Source of the DNA: an uncultured Blautia sp.
Lineage (GTDB): Bacteria; Bacillota; Clostridia; Lachnospirales; Lachnospiraceae
Length of the DNA: 64,000 nt
Direction: 5' to 3'
Assembly (NCBI GenBank): GCA_946557785.1
Contig: CAMNTH010000009.1
Span: 1 to 64,000 of the forward strand
Under the pieces are notes generated by a model. The model was given only the letters and a program-made list of their open reading frames with translations. It made no database searches and was not told the DNA's origin. A program made the position numbers and the translations under genes. This document shows, in pieces, positions 54,934-63,933 of the stretch (within the stretch, counting starts at the first letter, position 1; each line of letters begins with the position of its first letter).

Positions 54934-56352
54934 TTAATTACAATTCAAAGCATCAAATACAAACCTTCCGGATTCACTAAGGTCTTCCTCCCCCAAACCT
55001 TCACTGTCTGTACCCGGCAGAAAGGCCGCAGAGGATTCTTCCTTATCTGACAGAGACCAGTTAATCCAGCTTATTCCCTTTTCATCCAAGTAATCCAGCC
55101 ATCTGTGACTTTCTTCCAGAAATACCCCGTTGCTTCCGTCTGCACGGCTGGTTCCCCATTCTGAAACAAAGATACCGCAGCCATTACGCAATGCCGTTTC
55201 TATTTTTCCGCAAAATGCATCCAGCATATGGGTTCCGGCATAAAAATGAAACGTATACATCACATTTTCAAAATCCAGTTTGTCCATGGAAGCCACATCC
55301 ACATCCTGGCTCCAGGTATTGCATCCCACCAAAACCACCGCATCCGGCGAGTTTTTCCGGATTACGGGAATCACCTCCATGGCGTAGGGTTTAATGTCGC
55401 TTCCCCAGTCCGTGCCATTTGGCTCATTACAGATTTCATAAATCACTGCAGGGTTCCCTGCATATCTTTCAGACGCTTCAGCAAAAAACTCCAGTGCCTC
55501 TTCTTTATGGAGCTGTGGAGTATGGTCACTTAAAATATGCCAGTCAATCACCACATACAGATCCAAAGCGATGGCTCTGTCCACTGCATCGAAGGTTAAT
55601 TGTTTCGCCTCCTGTGCATTTCCTTCGCAATATCCTCCATCCTCTGCCGTATACATGGCTGCCCGAAAAATGTTTGCGCCTTTTTCCCGGATGCTTTCCA
55701 ATATATGCTCACTTGTGAATTGCGGGTACCAGGCCATTCCATGAGAACTCATACCATGAAGCACTACCGGCTTTCCCTGTTCATCTACAAGCTGTGTTCC
55801 CTCTACCCGAAGCTGACCATGGACAGACACCCCTTTTCCATCATAGTCACAGCTATGGGCTTTTTTCTCTGCATTCTGCAGCTGTACTTTCTTTTCCTCA
55901 TACCCCTTGGAGAAATTTTCCTCTGTCCGTTCTTCCATATCCGCCGTCACCTTTACCTGCGGCAGCTCCATTTTTTCTGCCGTGCGGATAATAAATCCCA
56001 CCTCCGCAGTCTCCCCTTCATGGATAGTGGTATTATAACTGGCAGCTGTAATAATTATATTTTCTTCCATCACATTCTCCTGGCCATTCCAGATATCCTG
56101 AATTTCTCCGCCCTCAGGCAAAGAAAAAATAATCTTCCAGTTTTTTGCCGCAGCATCTGTCTGATTACAAATTGTTATGGCAATCTTTGCCCAAAAAGCC
56201 CCTTCACTCTCCCATTGTTCATGCATCTGTGCATTTATTTCCAAGCTCTCTTTCCCATGAACCGTGATCCCCATGAATCCTGCAAAAAGGAACACCCAGA
56301 GCAATACCTGCCACGATCTTCCCAAAGTATTCTTTTTATTCGATTCTTTCAT
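54934..56352 (-). CDS. Secreted GH5 endoglucanase with N-terminal cellulose-binding-type domain
   Basis: 472 residues. A signal sequence or anchor (SWQVLLWVFLFAGFMGITVHG) precedes a ~110-residue beta-sandwich resembling CBM2 (WAKIAITICNQTDAAAKNWK, FSLPEGGEIQDIWNG). The GH5 barrel starts at VEGTQLVDEQGKPVVLHGMS; Arg in NIFRAAMYT, VVIDWHILSD, the acid Glu in YEICNEPNG, YTFHFYAGTH, and the nucleophile Glu in IFVSEWGTS are all present. It should cut internal beta-1,4-glucan bonds. The kinase gene follows directly. Confidence 0.92.
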   Translation of the reverse strand: MKESNKKNTLGRSWQVLLWVFLFAGFMGITVHGKESLEINAQMHEQWESEGAFWAKIAITICNQTDAAAKNWKIIFSLPEGGEIQDIWNGQENVMEENIIITAASYNTTIHEGETAEVGFIIRTAEKMELPQVKVTADMEERTEENFSKGYEEKKVQLQNAEKKAHSCDYDGKGVSVHGQLRVEGTQLVDEQGKPVVLHGMSSHGMAWYPQFTSEHILESIREKGANIFRAAMYTAEDGGYCEGNAQEAKQLTFDAVDRAIALDLYVVIDWHILSDHTPQLHKEEALEFFAEASERYAGNPAVIYEICNEPNGTDWGSDIKPYAMEVIPVIRKNSPDAVVLVGCNTWSQDVDVASMDKLDFENVMYTFHFYAGTHMLDAFCGKIETALRNGCGIFVSEWGTSRADGSNGVFLEESHRWLDYLDEKGISWINWSLSDKEESSAAFLPGTDSEGLGEEDLSESGRFVFDALNCN

Positions 56353-56443
56353 GATACCATCCTTCCTCTCTTATCTTTACTTCCAAAGTTATGCCAAAAG
56401 CCAAGGGAAACCGCCGGAAATTTCAAACTGCTTCTTCTCTTTT

Positions 56444-56923
56444 TTAAAATCCTTCCCTGCGCCTTCTCTTCCATAGCTCTGCACGCTTCAGTGCTGCTTC
56501 ATTCTCAATCTGCTGAGTGACCCCCTCTATGATCAGCCCAGGAACTTCCACAGGCCGTTGGTTTTCATCTGTTCCCACCATTGTAAAATATGCGCGGTTT
56601 ATCATAGTCCTTTTCCCATCGCTGTCCTCCCTATAGGTATCAATACGTACCTCCATGGAGGAATGCCCAACATAAGTCAGACGCCCGATCAGGACGATCA
56701 TGTCATTAACTTTTGCCCCTGCTTTAAAATACATATTGTCAACGGCAACTGTCACTACATGCCTCTCTGAATGGCGTCTTCCAACGATTCCGGCAGTTTC
56801 ATCAATCCATGCCAGCAATTCACCGCCAAACAGATAACCCGCAGAATTCAGAGACTTCGGCATGACCAAATGTGACTGCTCTGTAATGGAATCCTCAACA
56901 CGTTTCATTTTACGATCCGGCAT
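56444..56923 (-). CDS. Acyl-CoA thioesterase, hotdog fold
   Basis: 159 residues. The hotdog helix and Asp region PKSLNSAGYLFGGELLAWIDE and the strand VTVAVDNMYFKAGAKVNDMI are those of YciA/Acot-type acyl-CoA hydrolases. AAAGGAG lies upstream. The natural acyl chain is unknown. Same direction as the GH5 gene 91 bases downstream, but no functional link is apparent. Confidence 0.88.
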   Translation of the reverse strand: MPDRKMKRVEDSITEQSHLVMPKSLNSAGYLFGGELLAWIDETAGIVGRRHSERHVVTVAVDNMYFKAGAKVNDMIVLIGRLTYVGHSSMEVRIDTYREDSDGKRTMINRAYFTMVGTDENQRPVEVPGLIIEGVTQQIENEAALKRAELWKRRRREGF

Positions 56924-57102
56924 TTTTTTATTCTCCTTTTACTTGATCTATTTTTTATTCTTTTTTCGTATCTGTGACCATCGCTGGTATCTTTCCGCAT
57001 CCATCATAACACAAATGGAGAAAAATGTATCTGTATTTTCGTCTTTTCACACATATTTTGCTGCAAATCCGCCCATTCTATTAATGAAAGGATGGTGCTA
57101 TT

Positions 57103-57252
57103 ATGCTGGATAACAAAAACTCTGTTAAAAATGTCTATGATGATGACAATATTCCGGAAATTGACCTTCCGAAAGATTCCTGGATCACAGAGCCGCTTCC
57201 GGAATCCACAAGACCTCGCAAAGATGGCCCCGGAGGTGATGGGGATGATTGA
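57103..57252 (+). CDS. Small acidic protein, 49 residues, unknown
   Basis: Begins MLDNKNSVKNVYDDDNIPEI and ends PRKDGPGGDGDD; acidic, proline/glycine-rich, probably unstructured, no membrane segment. AAAGGA lies about 11 bases upstream. Its last codons contain the ribosome site (GGAGGTGAT) and overlap the start (ATGATTGA) of the next small gene, a translational-coupling arrangement that supports both being real. No family recognised. Confidence 0.6.
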   Translation: MLDNKNSVKNVYDDDNIPEIDLPKDSWITEPLPESTRPRKDGPGGDGDD

Positions 57253-57421
57253 CAATGAAGAACTTCCCATCGGCTTTACCATGGAGCTTGCCATGCATTC
57301 TGACATTTTAAACCGTTTTTCACAGCTTTCCAAATCCCAACAAAGCTCCGTTATTGACGGTGCACGGAATGTGAACTCTAAAAATGAAATGCGGGATTAT
57401 GTGGAATCGATCTTTCAGTAA
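57245..57421 (+). CDS. Small protein, 58 residues, unknown
   Basis: Begins MIDNEELPIGFTMELAMHSD and ends RDYVESIFQ; helical, soluble. The start has a near-perfect anti-16S match, GGAGGTGAT at 57232-57240. The helical SDILNRFSQLSKSQQSSVID pattern recurs in small clostridial proteins of unknown role. A strong terminator follows at 57.45 kb, so this pair is a self-contained transcript. Confidence 0.65.
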   Translation: MIDNEELPIGFTMELAMHSDILNRFSQLSKSQQSSVIDGARNVNSKNEMRDYVESIFQ

Positions 57422-57446
57422 TTCTTAACGAAGCAGTATTGTAAAA

Positions 57447-57486
57447 AAATCCGGCTGGATAGAATATGTGCCAGCCGGATTTTGAT
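57447..57486. terminator. Bidirectional terminator
   Basis: AAATCCGGCTGG / CCAGCCGGATTT with a 12-base loop and T-runs either side, between the small-gene pair and the convergent MATE gene. Confidence 0.9.
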
Positions 57487-57497
57487 TTCTCAAATTT

Positions 57498-58850
57498 TTA
57501 TGAATTGTAAAGAGGACGGATATCCTTTTTATAAATGTACCGCAAAAATACAGCGCAGACAATGACCGATATTACTTCTGCAATGGGGAATGACCACCAG
57601 ATTGCCTGAAGGCCGCCTGCCTTTGCCAAAATAAACGCTGACGGGAGAAGCACTACAAGCTGACGGAGAATTGATACGATCAGACTCAGTACCCCATGCC
57701 CCACTGCCTGAAAAGAGGAAGAGGATACAATGCCAAAACCAGCCAGGATAAAATGTACACTGATAATCCGAAGCGCTGGTACGCCAATCTCCAGCATGGT
57801 ATCTGACGCATTGAATATATTCAGCAGCAGTTCCGGAATAAACTGAAATAAAGCAGTTCCCAGAATCATGATACATATAGCATAGGTAATACCAAGGCGT
57901 AATACCTTTATGATTCGCTCAGGCTTACGGGCGCCGAAATTATATGCCACAATGGGAACTATCCCGTTGTTCATTCCGAAAATCGGCATAAACACAAAGC
58001 TCTGCAGTTTAAAATAAACGCCAAAAACTGCTGTGGCCGTAGATGTAAATGCCATTAAGATTTTATTCATGCCAAAAGTCATGATGGAGCCAATGGACAT
58101 CATTATAATAGAAGGAATCCCTACACTGTATATGCTTTTGACCACTTCACCGGAAAGGCGGTATCTTTTTAGGGATATAGTCAGTTCCGTATTTCTATGG
58201 ATATTAAACCAAAAGGCAAGAATCGCCGCAACGATCTGACCTGTAACAGTTGCAAGCGCTGCTCCTGCCACTTCCAGACGCGGAAATCCAAAAAGTCCGA
58301 AGATCATAATTGGATCCAAAATAATATTGATGATGGCTCCAAGAGACTGGGTGATCATTGTATAGATTGTCTTTCCTGTCGACTGCAAAAGACGTTCTGC
58401 AGTAAACTGAAGAAACATCCCAAAAGACATCATGCCGCAGATACGTACATAGGCAGTTCCATAGCTTAAAATCTGCGGATTACTGGTCTGCACTGCAAAA
58501 AACACCCCGCCCAATAATCCGGTCAGCACCGCAAAACCCAAAAAGCTGAAAATAGCAAGAAAAATACCATTATTAGCAGTCTTATTAGCATATTCCGTAT
58601 TTTTCTCTCCCAGGCAGCGAGATACCAGAGCATTCAGTCCCACTCCGGTACCGGAGCCAATGGCAATCATCAGATTTTGTACAGGGAAGGCCAGGGATAC
58701 GGCAGTCAGCGCATTTTCATTAAGCTGTGCCACGAACATGCTGTCTACGATATTGTACAAAGCCTGCACCAGCATAGAAATCATCATAGGTACTGACATA
58801 GTAATCAGCAGCTTATTTACAGACATAACACCCATCTTATTTTCTTTCAT
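57498..58850 (-). CDS. MATE-family efflux transporter
   Basis: 450 residues from the ATG at 58850 (GGAAGAAAGAG upstream; a TTG 18 bases earlier is the alternative). Twelve membrane helices in two MatE repeats, first opening MSVNKLLITMSVPMMISMLV with YNIVDSMFVAQLNENALTAVS, second near FGMNKILMAFTSTATAVFG and MNNGIVPIVAYNFGARKPER. It exports cationic drugs or metabolites with Na+ or H+ exchange; substrate unknown. Stands alone. Confidence 0.92.
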   Translation of the reverse strand: MKENKMGVMSVNKLLITMSVPMMISMLVQALYNIVDSMFVAQLNENALTAVSLAFPVQNLMIAIGSGTGVGLNALVSRCLGEKNTEYANKTANNGIFLAIFSFLGFAVLTGLLGGVFFAVQTSNPQILSYGTAYVRICGMMSFGMFLQFTAERLLQSTGKTIYTMITQSLGAIINIILDPIMIFGLFGFPRLEVAGAALATVTGQIVAAILAFWFNIHRNTELTISLKRYRLSGEVVKSIYSVGIPSIIMMSIGSIMTFGMNKILMAFTSTATAVFGVYFKLQSFVFMPIFGMNNGIVPIVAYNFGARKPERIIKVLRLGITYAICIMILGTALFQFIPELLLNIFNASDTMLEIGVPALRIISVHFILAGFGIVSSSSFQAVGHGVLSLIVSILRQLVVLLPSAFILAKAGGLQAIWWSFPIAEVISVIVCAVFLRYIYKKDIRPLYNS

Positions 58851-59060
58851 TATTTCTCTTTCTTCCAAAAATATCCCTCGTTTCTTTTTTCTCTTGTTTT
58901 TTTGTTCTGCGAATAATTGTAACCAAGTATTTTCTATATGTCAATGGGCTTTTGCCATATCAAAAAATAGCAGTGCTTACACACTTTCCGGAACATAACT
59001 TTTTTTAAAGCCTTCCCTGTTGCCCCATTCATCCATATCCAGTTCTATGCAGCTGCTGAT
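58851..59060. other. Intergenic, nothing recognised
   Basis: AT-rich sequence upstream of the MATE gene. No tRNA, clear terminator or coding sequence was seen. Confidence 0.4.
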
Positions 59061-59725
59061 CTAATGAGCGCCTGTTTTTCTGCTGTACAGTAATACATTA
59101 TGCAGAAAAATCCTGTCTATTCCCGGTACCGCAAGAATTACGGAATAAGAAGTATCTTCCTTTTCGAAAAATACGATGCTGCAGTCTACATAATAATCTT
59201 CCAGTATATTCATTACCATCTGGACCAAACGTATCTTTCCCAAGTTTGCACATCAGAGTAATGTCCGGCACAGCAAAAACAATAAGTTTTTAACACGCTA
59301 TAGTCACGCTTTACTCCCTTATAATTCGAGCAGGCACATAAGAATTTTTCACCGTCAGAGTAATACACAGCGTGTATGGTTATCGTCCCATCTTCGTTTC
59401 TTACAGGTCTTCCCATATAGGGAACATCTTTAATAAGTTCAAGCTTTTCCTCAAGAGAAAGATTCCCGTTGTTTTTCGCGAACGCTTTTGATGCTTTCTC
59501 TCTTGCGCCACCTTTGCAACATGCATTCCATTCCAAAATCTCATGAAGCTTTTTAGCTTCAACGCACTCAGTCATGATATCAACTGCACGTTTAAAATAC
59601 AGTGCTCTCACCTTCTTAGGTGTTTTGCTGTCAATGATTCCATATCCTTCATTTATTTGAGAAATTGTTTTTTCATCTACATTAAACTTTTCGAGTGATT
59701 CTTGAAATTTTCCAAAACTGAGCAT
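59061..59725 (-). pseudogene. Unknown cysteine-rich protein, possibly frameshifted near its 3' end
   Basis: An ORF from the ATG at 59725 (GAGGAG upstream) runs 170 residues to 59213: LSFGKFQESLEKFNVDEKTI, EWNACCKGGAREKASKAF, EEKLELIKDVPYMGRPVRN, FLCACSNYKGVKRDYSVLKT, YCFCCAGHY. Several Cys pairs suggest metal binding. After CCAGHY the frame ends quickly, while another frame continues for about 55 residues to 59061 (ILEDYYVDCSIVFFEKEDTS) with protein-like composition. This hints at a frameshift, but without a homologue the shorter protein could be intact. Confidence 0.5.
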
Positions 59726-60002
59726 AACACATCTCCTCAATGTTTCTCATGAAAAACAACTTGAATCTTATGCTTCTTGAACTGGTACATACAAATGGCA
59801 TGCTTCAACATTGAAACTTGAATGTGTGCACCTTCGGGCTGCCTGAGCTGTAATGCCTGATTTTTTCCCTTAATTGCAGTCCTTTGTTTTGACTGCAATA
59901 AACATCAGTTAAACGGCAATTTTCTTTATCCAGGTATATATCAAAATCCTTGAGAATAGGGGGGCTGCTTTTATGATACAACATCACGTATTATCCTCTG
60001 AA

Positions 60003-60172
60003 TTATTCTTTATACTCTACATGTACATAAGCATAAAACAAATCGGCTCCATGATTGTACATTTCTATTTCCTGCGCACCGTTCGTACCCACAACATATC
60101 CATTTTCATTTAATGAAAGTGGCAATTTTTTGATATATGTTTATTGTGGAATCACCACAGGACCACTTAAAA
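60003..60172 (-). pseudogene. C-terminal remnant of an unknown protein
   Basis: Reading the minus strand, IVLSGPVVIPQ, an in-frame stop, then TYIKKLPLSLNENGYVVGTN and EIEMYNHGADLFYAYVHVEYKE. The composition is protein-like and the stop inside argues for decay. No start codon is available. The 59726-60002 interval beside it shows only a short frame (59805-59987) that I cannot support as a gene. Confidence 0.35.
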
Positions 60173-60315
60173 CAATATCTCAAACTGCTATGCTTATGTT
60201 ATCATGGATTTTTAAACTCAACAAATACATATCTGAAAAATTTTGCCGTCCACCTCCAACTAGATGTTTGTTTTTATATTTTTCTTTACAAACATTATTT
60301 TCGGGAGGTTCTATC

Positions 60316-60669
60316 CTGGGCAAATATTTAAACACTTATCGGGAGATGATATCCCTTCGCGGTCTCACCCACCACACTTTAAAATCTTATTGCAATTATA
60401 TTCGTGCTTATCTGGATTACCTTTCTGATATTCTACACAAACAGCCGGAAACGGTTGCCTGGGACGAATTACGTGATTACATCCGTTGGGCTCAGAAAGG
60501 ACGTAATCTATCAGATTGTACCATCAATCACTGCATTTCCCAACTCCGTTTTTTTCTTGGCCATAAATCGATTAATTCAACGGTTATCTACGTACATCTT
60601 GCCTCCTATACTTCGCATAAGATTTGCAGTCCCTTCTACCAGACAGACGAAGGACAGAACAATGGCTGA
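60316..60669 (+). pseudogene. Tyrosine recombinase with internal deletion
   Basis: The frame carries a core-binding (SAM-like) domain (YLNTYREMISLRGLTHHTLK, AYLDYLSDILHKQPETVAWD, SDCTINHCISQLRFF) that jumps directly to the extreme C-terminal box LGHKSINSTVIYVHLA. The catalytic domain with Arg-Lys-His-Arg is missing; only the last Tyr region is left. GGGAGG precedes a CTG at 60316 where a start is expected. The stop overlaps the start of an IS91-type transposase fragment, the arrangement of intact elements. Confidence 0.8.
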
Positions 60670-60787
60670 TAGAAAAATCCAGCTCATCTGGCAGAATGCT
60701 TATGAAACATTCCTTTCCTCCGGACAGTTCCTTTCCGATGTACAAAAGAAAGTATCTCATGCAATTTTAAACTGTAAAGCTGGATCC
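60662..60787 (+). mobile_element. IS91-like transposase, N-terminal fragment
   Basis: MADRKIQLIWQNAYETFLSS followed by GQFLSDVQKKVSHAILNCKAGS is the N-terminus of Y1/IS91-family transposases, just before the zinc-binding region. After KAGS the reading frame diverges (CHPYVIKKN) and soon stops, so about nine tenths of the protein is lost. With the recombinase fragment it marks one eroded element. Confidence 0.7.
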
Positions 60788-60894
60788 TGCCATCCCTATG
60801 TGATTAAAAAAAATTATTCAAATCTCCCTCTTGACTTTAACATTATTTATGTTATACTTAATTTTATTAAATATAATATGAAAGGATAATCAAA

Positions 60895-61191
60895 TTGGAG
60901 ATTGACAAGATACCACCGTGGATATTAGCTTTAGAACAGGAGGATGCTGCTTTTCTCAAAAATTTTGTATTGAAATCTGGTTCTTTGAAAGAGATAGCAA
61001 AACTATATGAGGTTTCATATCCTACTGTCCGATTGCGGTTAGATAAGCTCATTCAAAAAATTGAATTGAATGACCAGAAAGAAGATGAACCGTTCTCAAC
61101 TTTTATTAAAGGTTTAGCGGTTGACTCTCGAATAGATTTAGAAACCGCAAAAATCATTATTGAGAAATATAAGCAAGAAAAGGAGAAATAA
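60895..61191 (+). CDS. DUF2089 family protein
   Basis: 98 residues from a TTG at 60895 with AAAGGA eight bases upstream. IPPWILALEQEDAAFLKNFV, GSLKEIAKLYEVSYPTVRLRLDKLI gives a helix-turn-helix-like segment, and the end KGLAVDSRIDLETAKIIIEK matches DUF2089. Probably a small DNA-binding regulator. It is followed five bases later by a small membrane protein gene, a recurring pair in Firmicutes. Intact although mobile remnants flank it. Confidence 0.8.
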   Translation: MEIDKIPPWILALEQEDAAFLKNFVLKSGSLKEIAKLYEVSYPTVRLRLDKLIQKIELNDQKEDEPFSTFIKGLAVDSRIDLETAKIIIEKYKQEKEK

Positions 61192-61195
61192 TTTT

Positions 61196-61471
61196 ATGAA
61201 ACACTGGATTATTGTTATAGTTGCAATTATGTTGATGATTTTACATAAACGGTTAAGTGCAACAAAGCTTTGGTTTTTAGGAGGTGTGCTTCCATTGGCT
61301 GGCATTGCAGCAATGGTTCATCAACTTGTAATATCTAAACCCTATTTTTCAACACAACTTTTTATTGCTTATGCTGTTTTCTTTATTGTCACTATTTTAC
61401 TTTGGATTGTAGGACGGTATGAATACAGACAAAAAGAATTGAAACGTATGAAAGCAAAGGACATAGACTAA
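61196..61471 (+). CDS. Small membrane protein
   Basis: 91 residues from the ATG at 61196 (AAGGAG upstream). Three hydrophobic helices (WIIVIVAIMLMILHK, LWFLGGVLPLAGIAAMVHQL, LFIAYAVFFIVTILLWIVG) and a basic tail KELKRMKAK. Function unknown; presumably works with, or is controlled by, the DUF2089 protein just upstream. Confidence 0.75.
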   Translation: MKHWIIVIVAIMLMILHKRLSATKLWFLGGVLPLAGIAAMVHQLVISKPYFSTQLFIAYAVFFIVTILLWIVGRYEYRQKELKRMKAKDID

Positions 61472-61486
61472 TGGGAGGGATAACAA

Positions 61487-61654
61487 ATGATTGATTTGAT
61501 TATAGGATTTGCTGTTGCTGATATACTTTTCATTACGGAATACATTCTATGTACAAAATTAAAAAATCCACTTTGGGGAAGAAAGGGGGAATTTTCTACG
61601 ACTTGTACGGAAGCATACAAGGAGCACATTAAATGCACCTTTAGCCTTTTGTAA
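61487..61654 (+). CDS. Small membrane peptide, probably truncated
   Basis: 55 residues: MIDLIIGFAVADILFITEYI forms one helix, then CTKLKNPLWGRK and an unrelated-looking tail. GGGAGG lies upstream, and it is 15 bases after the previous gene, as if third in the operon. The tail coincides with the start of degraded mobile DNA, so the original 3' end was probably lost. Confidence 0.5.
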   Translation: MIDLIIGFAVADILFITEYILCTKLKNPLWGRKGEFSTTCTEAYKEHIKCTFSLL

Positions 61655-61669
61655 AGTTGTTATACGCTA

Positions 61670-61858
61670 TGATGCTATCAACACATGACGTAATAGAAAC
61701 AAACGGCGGCAAAAAGAAATATCCCTTGAATACTCACAGAAGAAAAGTTTTACCCTTTAGGCATAACAGACGAATATTTTGAAGCACCCTATAAAGAATG
61801 CCCCATTACGATATGCGGTCAGACAGTTATCCTCACCAATAGAGAACTTGCCGCCGCC
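61670..61858 (+). pseudogene. Degraded reading frame, probably from a mobile element
   Basis: Two or three frames combine to one protein-like stretch: MLSTHDVIETNGGKKK, then SLEYSQKKSFTL in another frame, then GITDEYFEAPYKECPITICG and QTVILTNRELAAAL in the third. A one-base insertion in the CCCTTTAGGC run and an earlier shift would explain it. It ends abruptly where the IS21 fragment begins. I cannot name the family securely. Confidence 0.5.
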
Positions 61859-62107
61859 CTGGGCTGTGTGGTGCTGCTTGCGCCAGTGCTTTTTATCTTC
61901 CTCCAGCCATTCCTGTATGATTGTTTTAAAGGGATCCAGCTTGGAAGGCTTTTCTTTCGTAATTGGTGGCTCAGGTGAAAAATCATCCTGTGAGAGATAT
62001 TTCCGTATTGTTTTTGGATCCGTACAGGTTTTTTGAGAAATTTCACTGATGCAGTATCCACAATTGCTCAAATCTTTGATATGATTGATTTGGGACATAG
62101 TGAGCAT
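61859..62107 (-). mobile_element. IS21-family transposase (istA) N-terminal fragment
   Basis: MLTMSQINHIKDLSNCGYCI, SEISQKTCTDPKTIRKYLSQ, DDFSPEPP, then SKLDPFKTIIQEWLEEDKKHWRKQHHTAQ is the helix-turn-helix N-terminus of IstA. Homology stops at HHTAQ (61859), where a different sequence is joined. GGAGG precedes the start. The integrase core and istB are absent. Confidence 0.8.
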
Positions 62108-62249
62108 CTTCCTTTCCTCCTTTATCTTTGGTCGTGCTTAGATAAAGGATAATCGTAATGTAGAGGGGGGCAATATGTCCCGCCTTTTTTAGGGAAAATC
62201 CCTTGCTGATTTTAGGGGATTTTGACGCTTTTTTTCGGGAATTTTAGTG
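62108..62249. other. Probable IS21 terminal region
   Basis: Non-coding sequence with the G-rich run GAGGGGGGCAATATGTCCCGCC and several short repeats (TTTTAGGG, TTTTTCGGG), upstream of the istA fragment and joining to the next recombinase fragment. The exact IS end cannot be set. Confidence 0.35.
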
Positions 62250-62761
62250 TATCATAAACATTGGATACTGATTCAATGTTACACGGGATGGAGGCCCCAG
62301 GAATTGGCAACTCTTCGTTTGAACGAAATTAATATGCAAGACTGGTACCTGCAGGCCGGAATGAAAACTGATGCCGGGAAGCAGCGTATTGTCCCAATTC
62401 ATACAATGATTCGAGAATTAGTTCAGAAAAACTATGATTTTGCTATAAGCATTGGAAGTGAATATTTGCTAAACGACAAATGCAGACTCATAGCGGATCG
62501 TAGAAAATGACTTATGATAAATATGCAAAGCGATTCGAAAAAGTCATTAAAGAGTTAAATCTCAACCAAGAGCACCGCCCACATGATCCGTGGATGACAT
62601 TTATCACAATGGCAAAGAAAACTGGGGTTGCTGATGCTGCTATCAAGAAAATGGTGGGACGCAAAATACAGGATATCACTGAATCTGTGTATACCTACAG
62701 GGACATCGAATGGCTGAAACAGGATATAGAAAAAATAAAATATGGGTGCCTCGGTAATTGA
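62250..62761 (+). pseudogene. Tyrosine recombinase, C-terminal half, frameshifted and mutated
   Basis: YTGWRPQELATLRLNEINMQ keeps the first catalytic Arg; the frame continues to SIGSEYLLNDK, then shifts near 62505 into YDKYAKRFEKVIKELNLNQE, HRPHDPWMTFITMAKKTGV, MVGRKIQDITESVYTYRD. Relatives read HDPRKTF and MVGHK, so both the second Arg and the following His are mutated (to Trp and Arg). The core-binding half is missing. Clearly dead. It is the phage/ICE integrase type. Confidence 0.82.
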
Positions 62762-62776
62762 GACACCCATATTTTT
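62742..62776 (+). terminator. Terminator after the recombinase remnant
   Basis: ATGGGTGCCTC (62742-62752) / GAGACACCCAT (62760-62770) followed by ATTTTTC. Confidence 0.82.
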
Positions 62777-62898
62777 CACATCAAAAGTAAACAAGTCTCG
62801 TTGAACAAATAATGAACAAATAGTGCACATGTGTATGTTTATCTACCATTTTTTATCATATTCAACTTTCGTCAAAACCCTTGATTTTACTGCACTTA

Positions 62899-63909
62899 TT
62901 AGAACTTACCTTCTTTAGCAGCTTCCTCAATGGAAACAGCAACAGCAACGGTCATACCAACCATGGGGTTGTTTCCTGCGCCGATCAGACCCATCATCTC
63001 TACATGAGCCGGTACGGAAGAGGAACCTGCGAACTGTGCATCAGAGTGCATACGTCCTAATGTATCTGTCATACCATAGGAAGCCGGGCCTGCTGCCATG
63101 TTGTCCGGGTGAAGGGTACGTCCTGTACCGCCGCCGGATGCAACAGAGAAGTATTTTTTACCTTTTTCGATACATTCTTTCTTATAGGTACCTGCTACCG
63201 GATGCTGGAAACGAGTTGGGTTGGTGGAGTTACCTGTGATGGAAACGTCAACGCCCTCTTTCCACATGATTGCAACACCTTCCGGAACGCTGTTTGCGCC
63301 GTAGCAGTTAACCTTTGCGCGAAGCCCTTCGGAGTAAGATTTTCTGAATACTTCCTTTACTTCGTTAGTGTATGGATCATATTCAGTCTCAACATATGTA
63401 AAGCCGTTGATTCTTGCAATAATCTGTGCAGCGTCTTTTCCAAGACCATTCAGGATAACACGCAGAGGTTTCTGACGAACTTTGTTTGCTTTTTCCGCAA
63501 TGCCGATAGCACCTTCTGCTGCCGCAAAGGACTCATGTCCTGCCAGAAATGCAAAGCACTCTGTTTCTTCTTCCAGAAGCATTTTTCCAAGGTTACCATG
63601 TCCAAGGCCTACTTTACGGGTATCAGCAACAGATCCGGGAATACAGAAAGCCTGAAGCCCTTCCCCAATTGCTGCTGCTGCGTCTGCGGCTCTTCTGCAG
63701 CCTTTTTTGATCGCAATTGCTGCGCCTACGATGTATGCCCAGCAAGCATTCTCAAAGCAGATTGGCTGAATGCCTTTGATCTGATCGTACACGTTCAGAC
63801 CAGCATCTTTTGTGATTTTTTCAGCTTCTTCGATGGAAGCAATGCCATAACTATTTAAAACAGAATTGATTTTGTCAATTCGTCTCTCGTATGATTCAAA
63901 TAAAGCCAT
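62899..63909 (-). CDS. GGGtGRT protein
   Basis: 336 residues. It has the namesake motif in SVASGGGTGRTLHPDNMAAG, plus GLGHGNLGKMLLEEETECFA and the Ala-rich GAAIAIKKGCRRAADAAAAI. The family is conserved in anaerobic Firmicutes and its biochemical role is unknown to me. AGGAGG precedes the start. It lies 24 bases downstream of another gene in the same direction and is probably in an operon with it. The codon use differs from the degraded region on its other side. Confidence 0.88.
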   Translation of the reverse strand: MALFESYERRIDKINSVLNSYGIASIEEAEKITKDAGLNVYDQIKGIQPICFENACWAYIVGAAIAIKKGCRRAADAAAAIGEGLQAFCIPGSVADTRKVGLGHGNLGKMLLEEETECFAFLAGHESFAAAEGAIGIAEKANKVRQKPLRVILNGLGKDAAQIIARINGFTYVETEYDPYTNEVKEVFRKSYSEGLRAKVNCYGANSVPEGVAIMWKEGVDVSITGNSTNPTRFQHPVAGTYKKECIEKGKKYFSVASGGGTGRTLHPDNMAAGPASYGMTDTLGRMHSDAQFAGSSSVPAHVEMMGLIGAGNNPMVGMTVAVAVSIEEAAKEGKF

Positions 63910-63933
63910 TTCCCGTTACCTCCTCAAATATAA

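Noticed and set aside
55600-56520. A 306-residue plus-strand reading frame
   Set aside because: It is antisense to the GH5 gene, whose catalytic motifs are intact, and no ribosome site or family supports it.
59805-59987. A 60-residue minus-strand frame
   Set aside because: No ribosome site, no family, and it lies in decaying DNA; it cannot be supported as a gene.
62765-62898. An attachment site next to the recombinase remnant
   Set aside because: Short AACAAATA repeats are present but no direct repeat pair bounding the mobile region could be matched at its other end.
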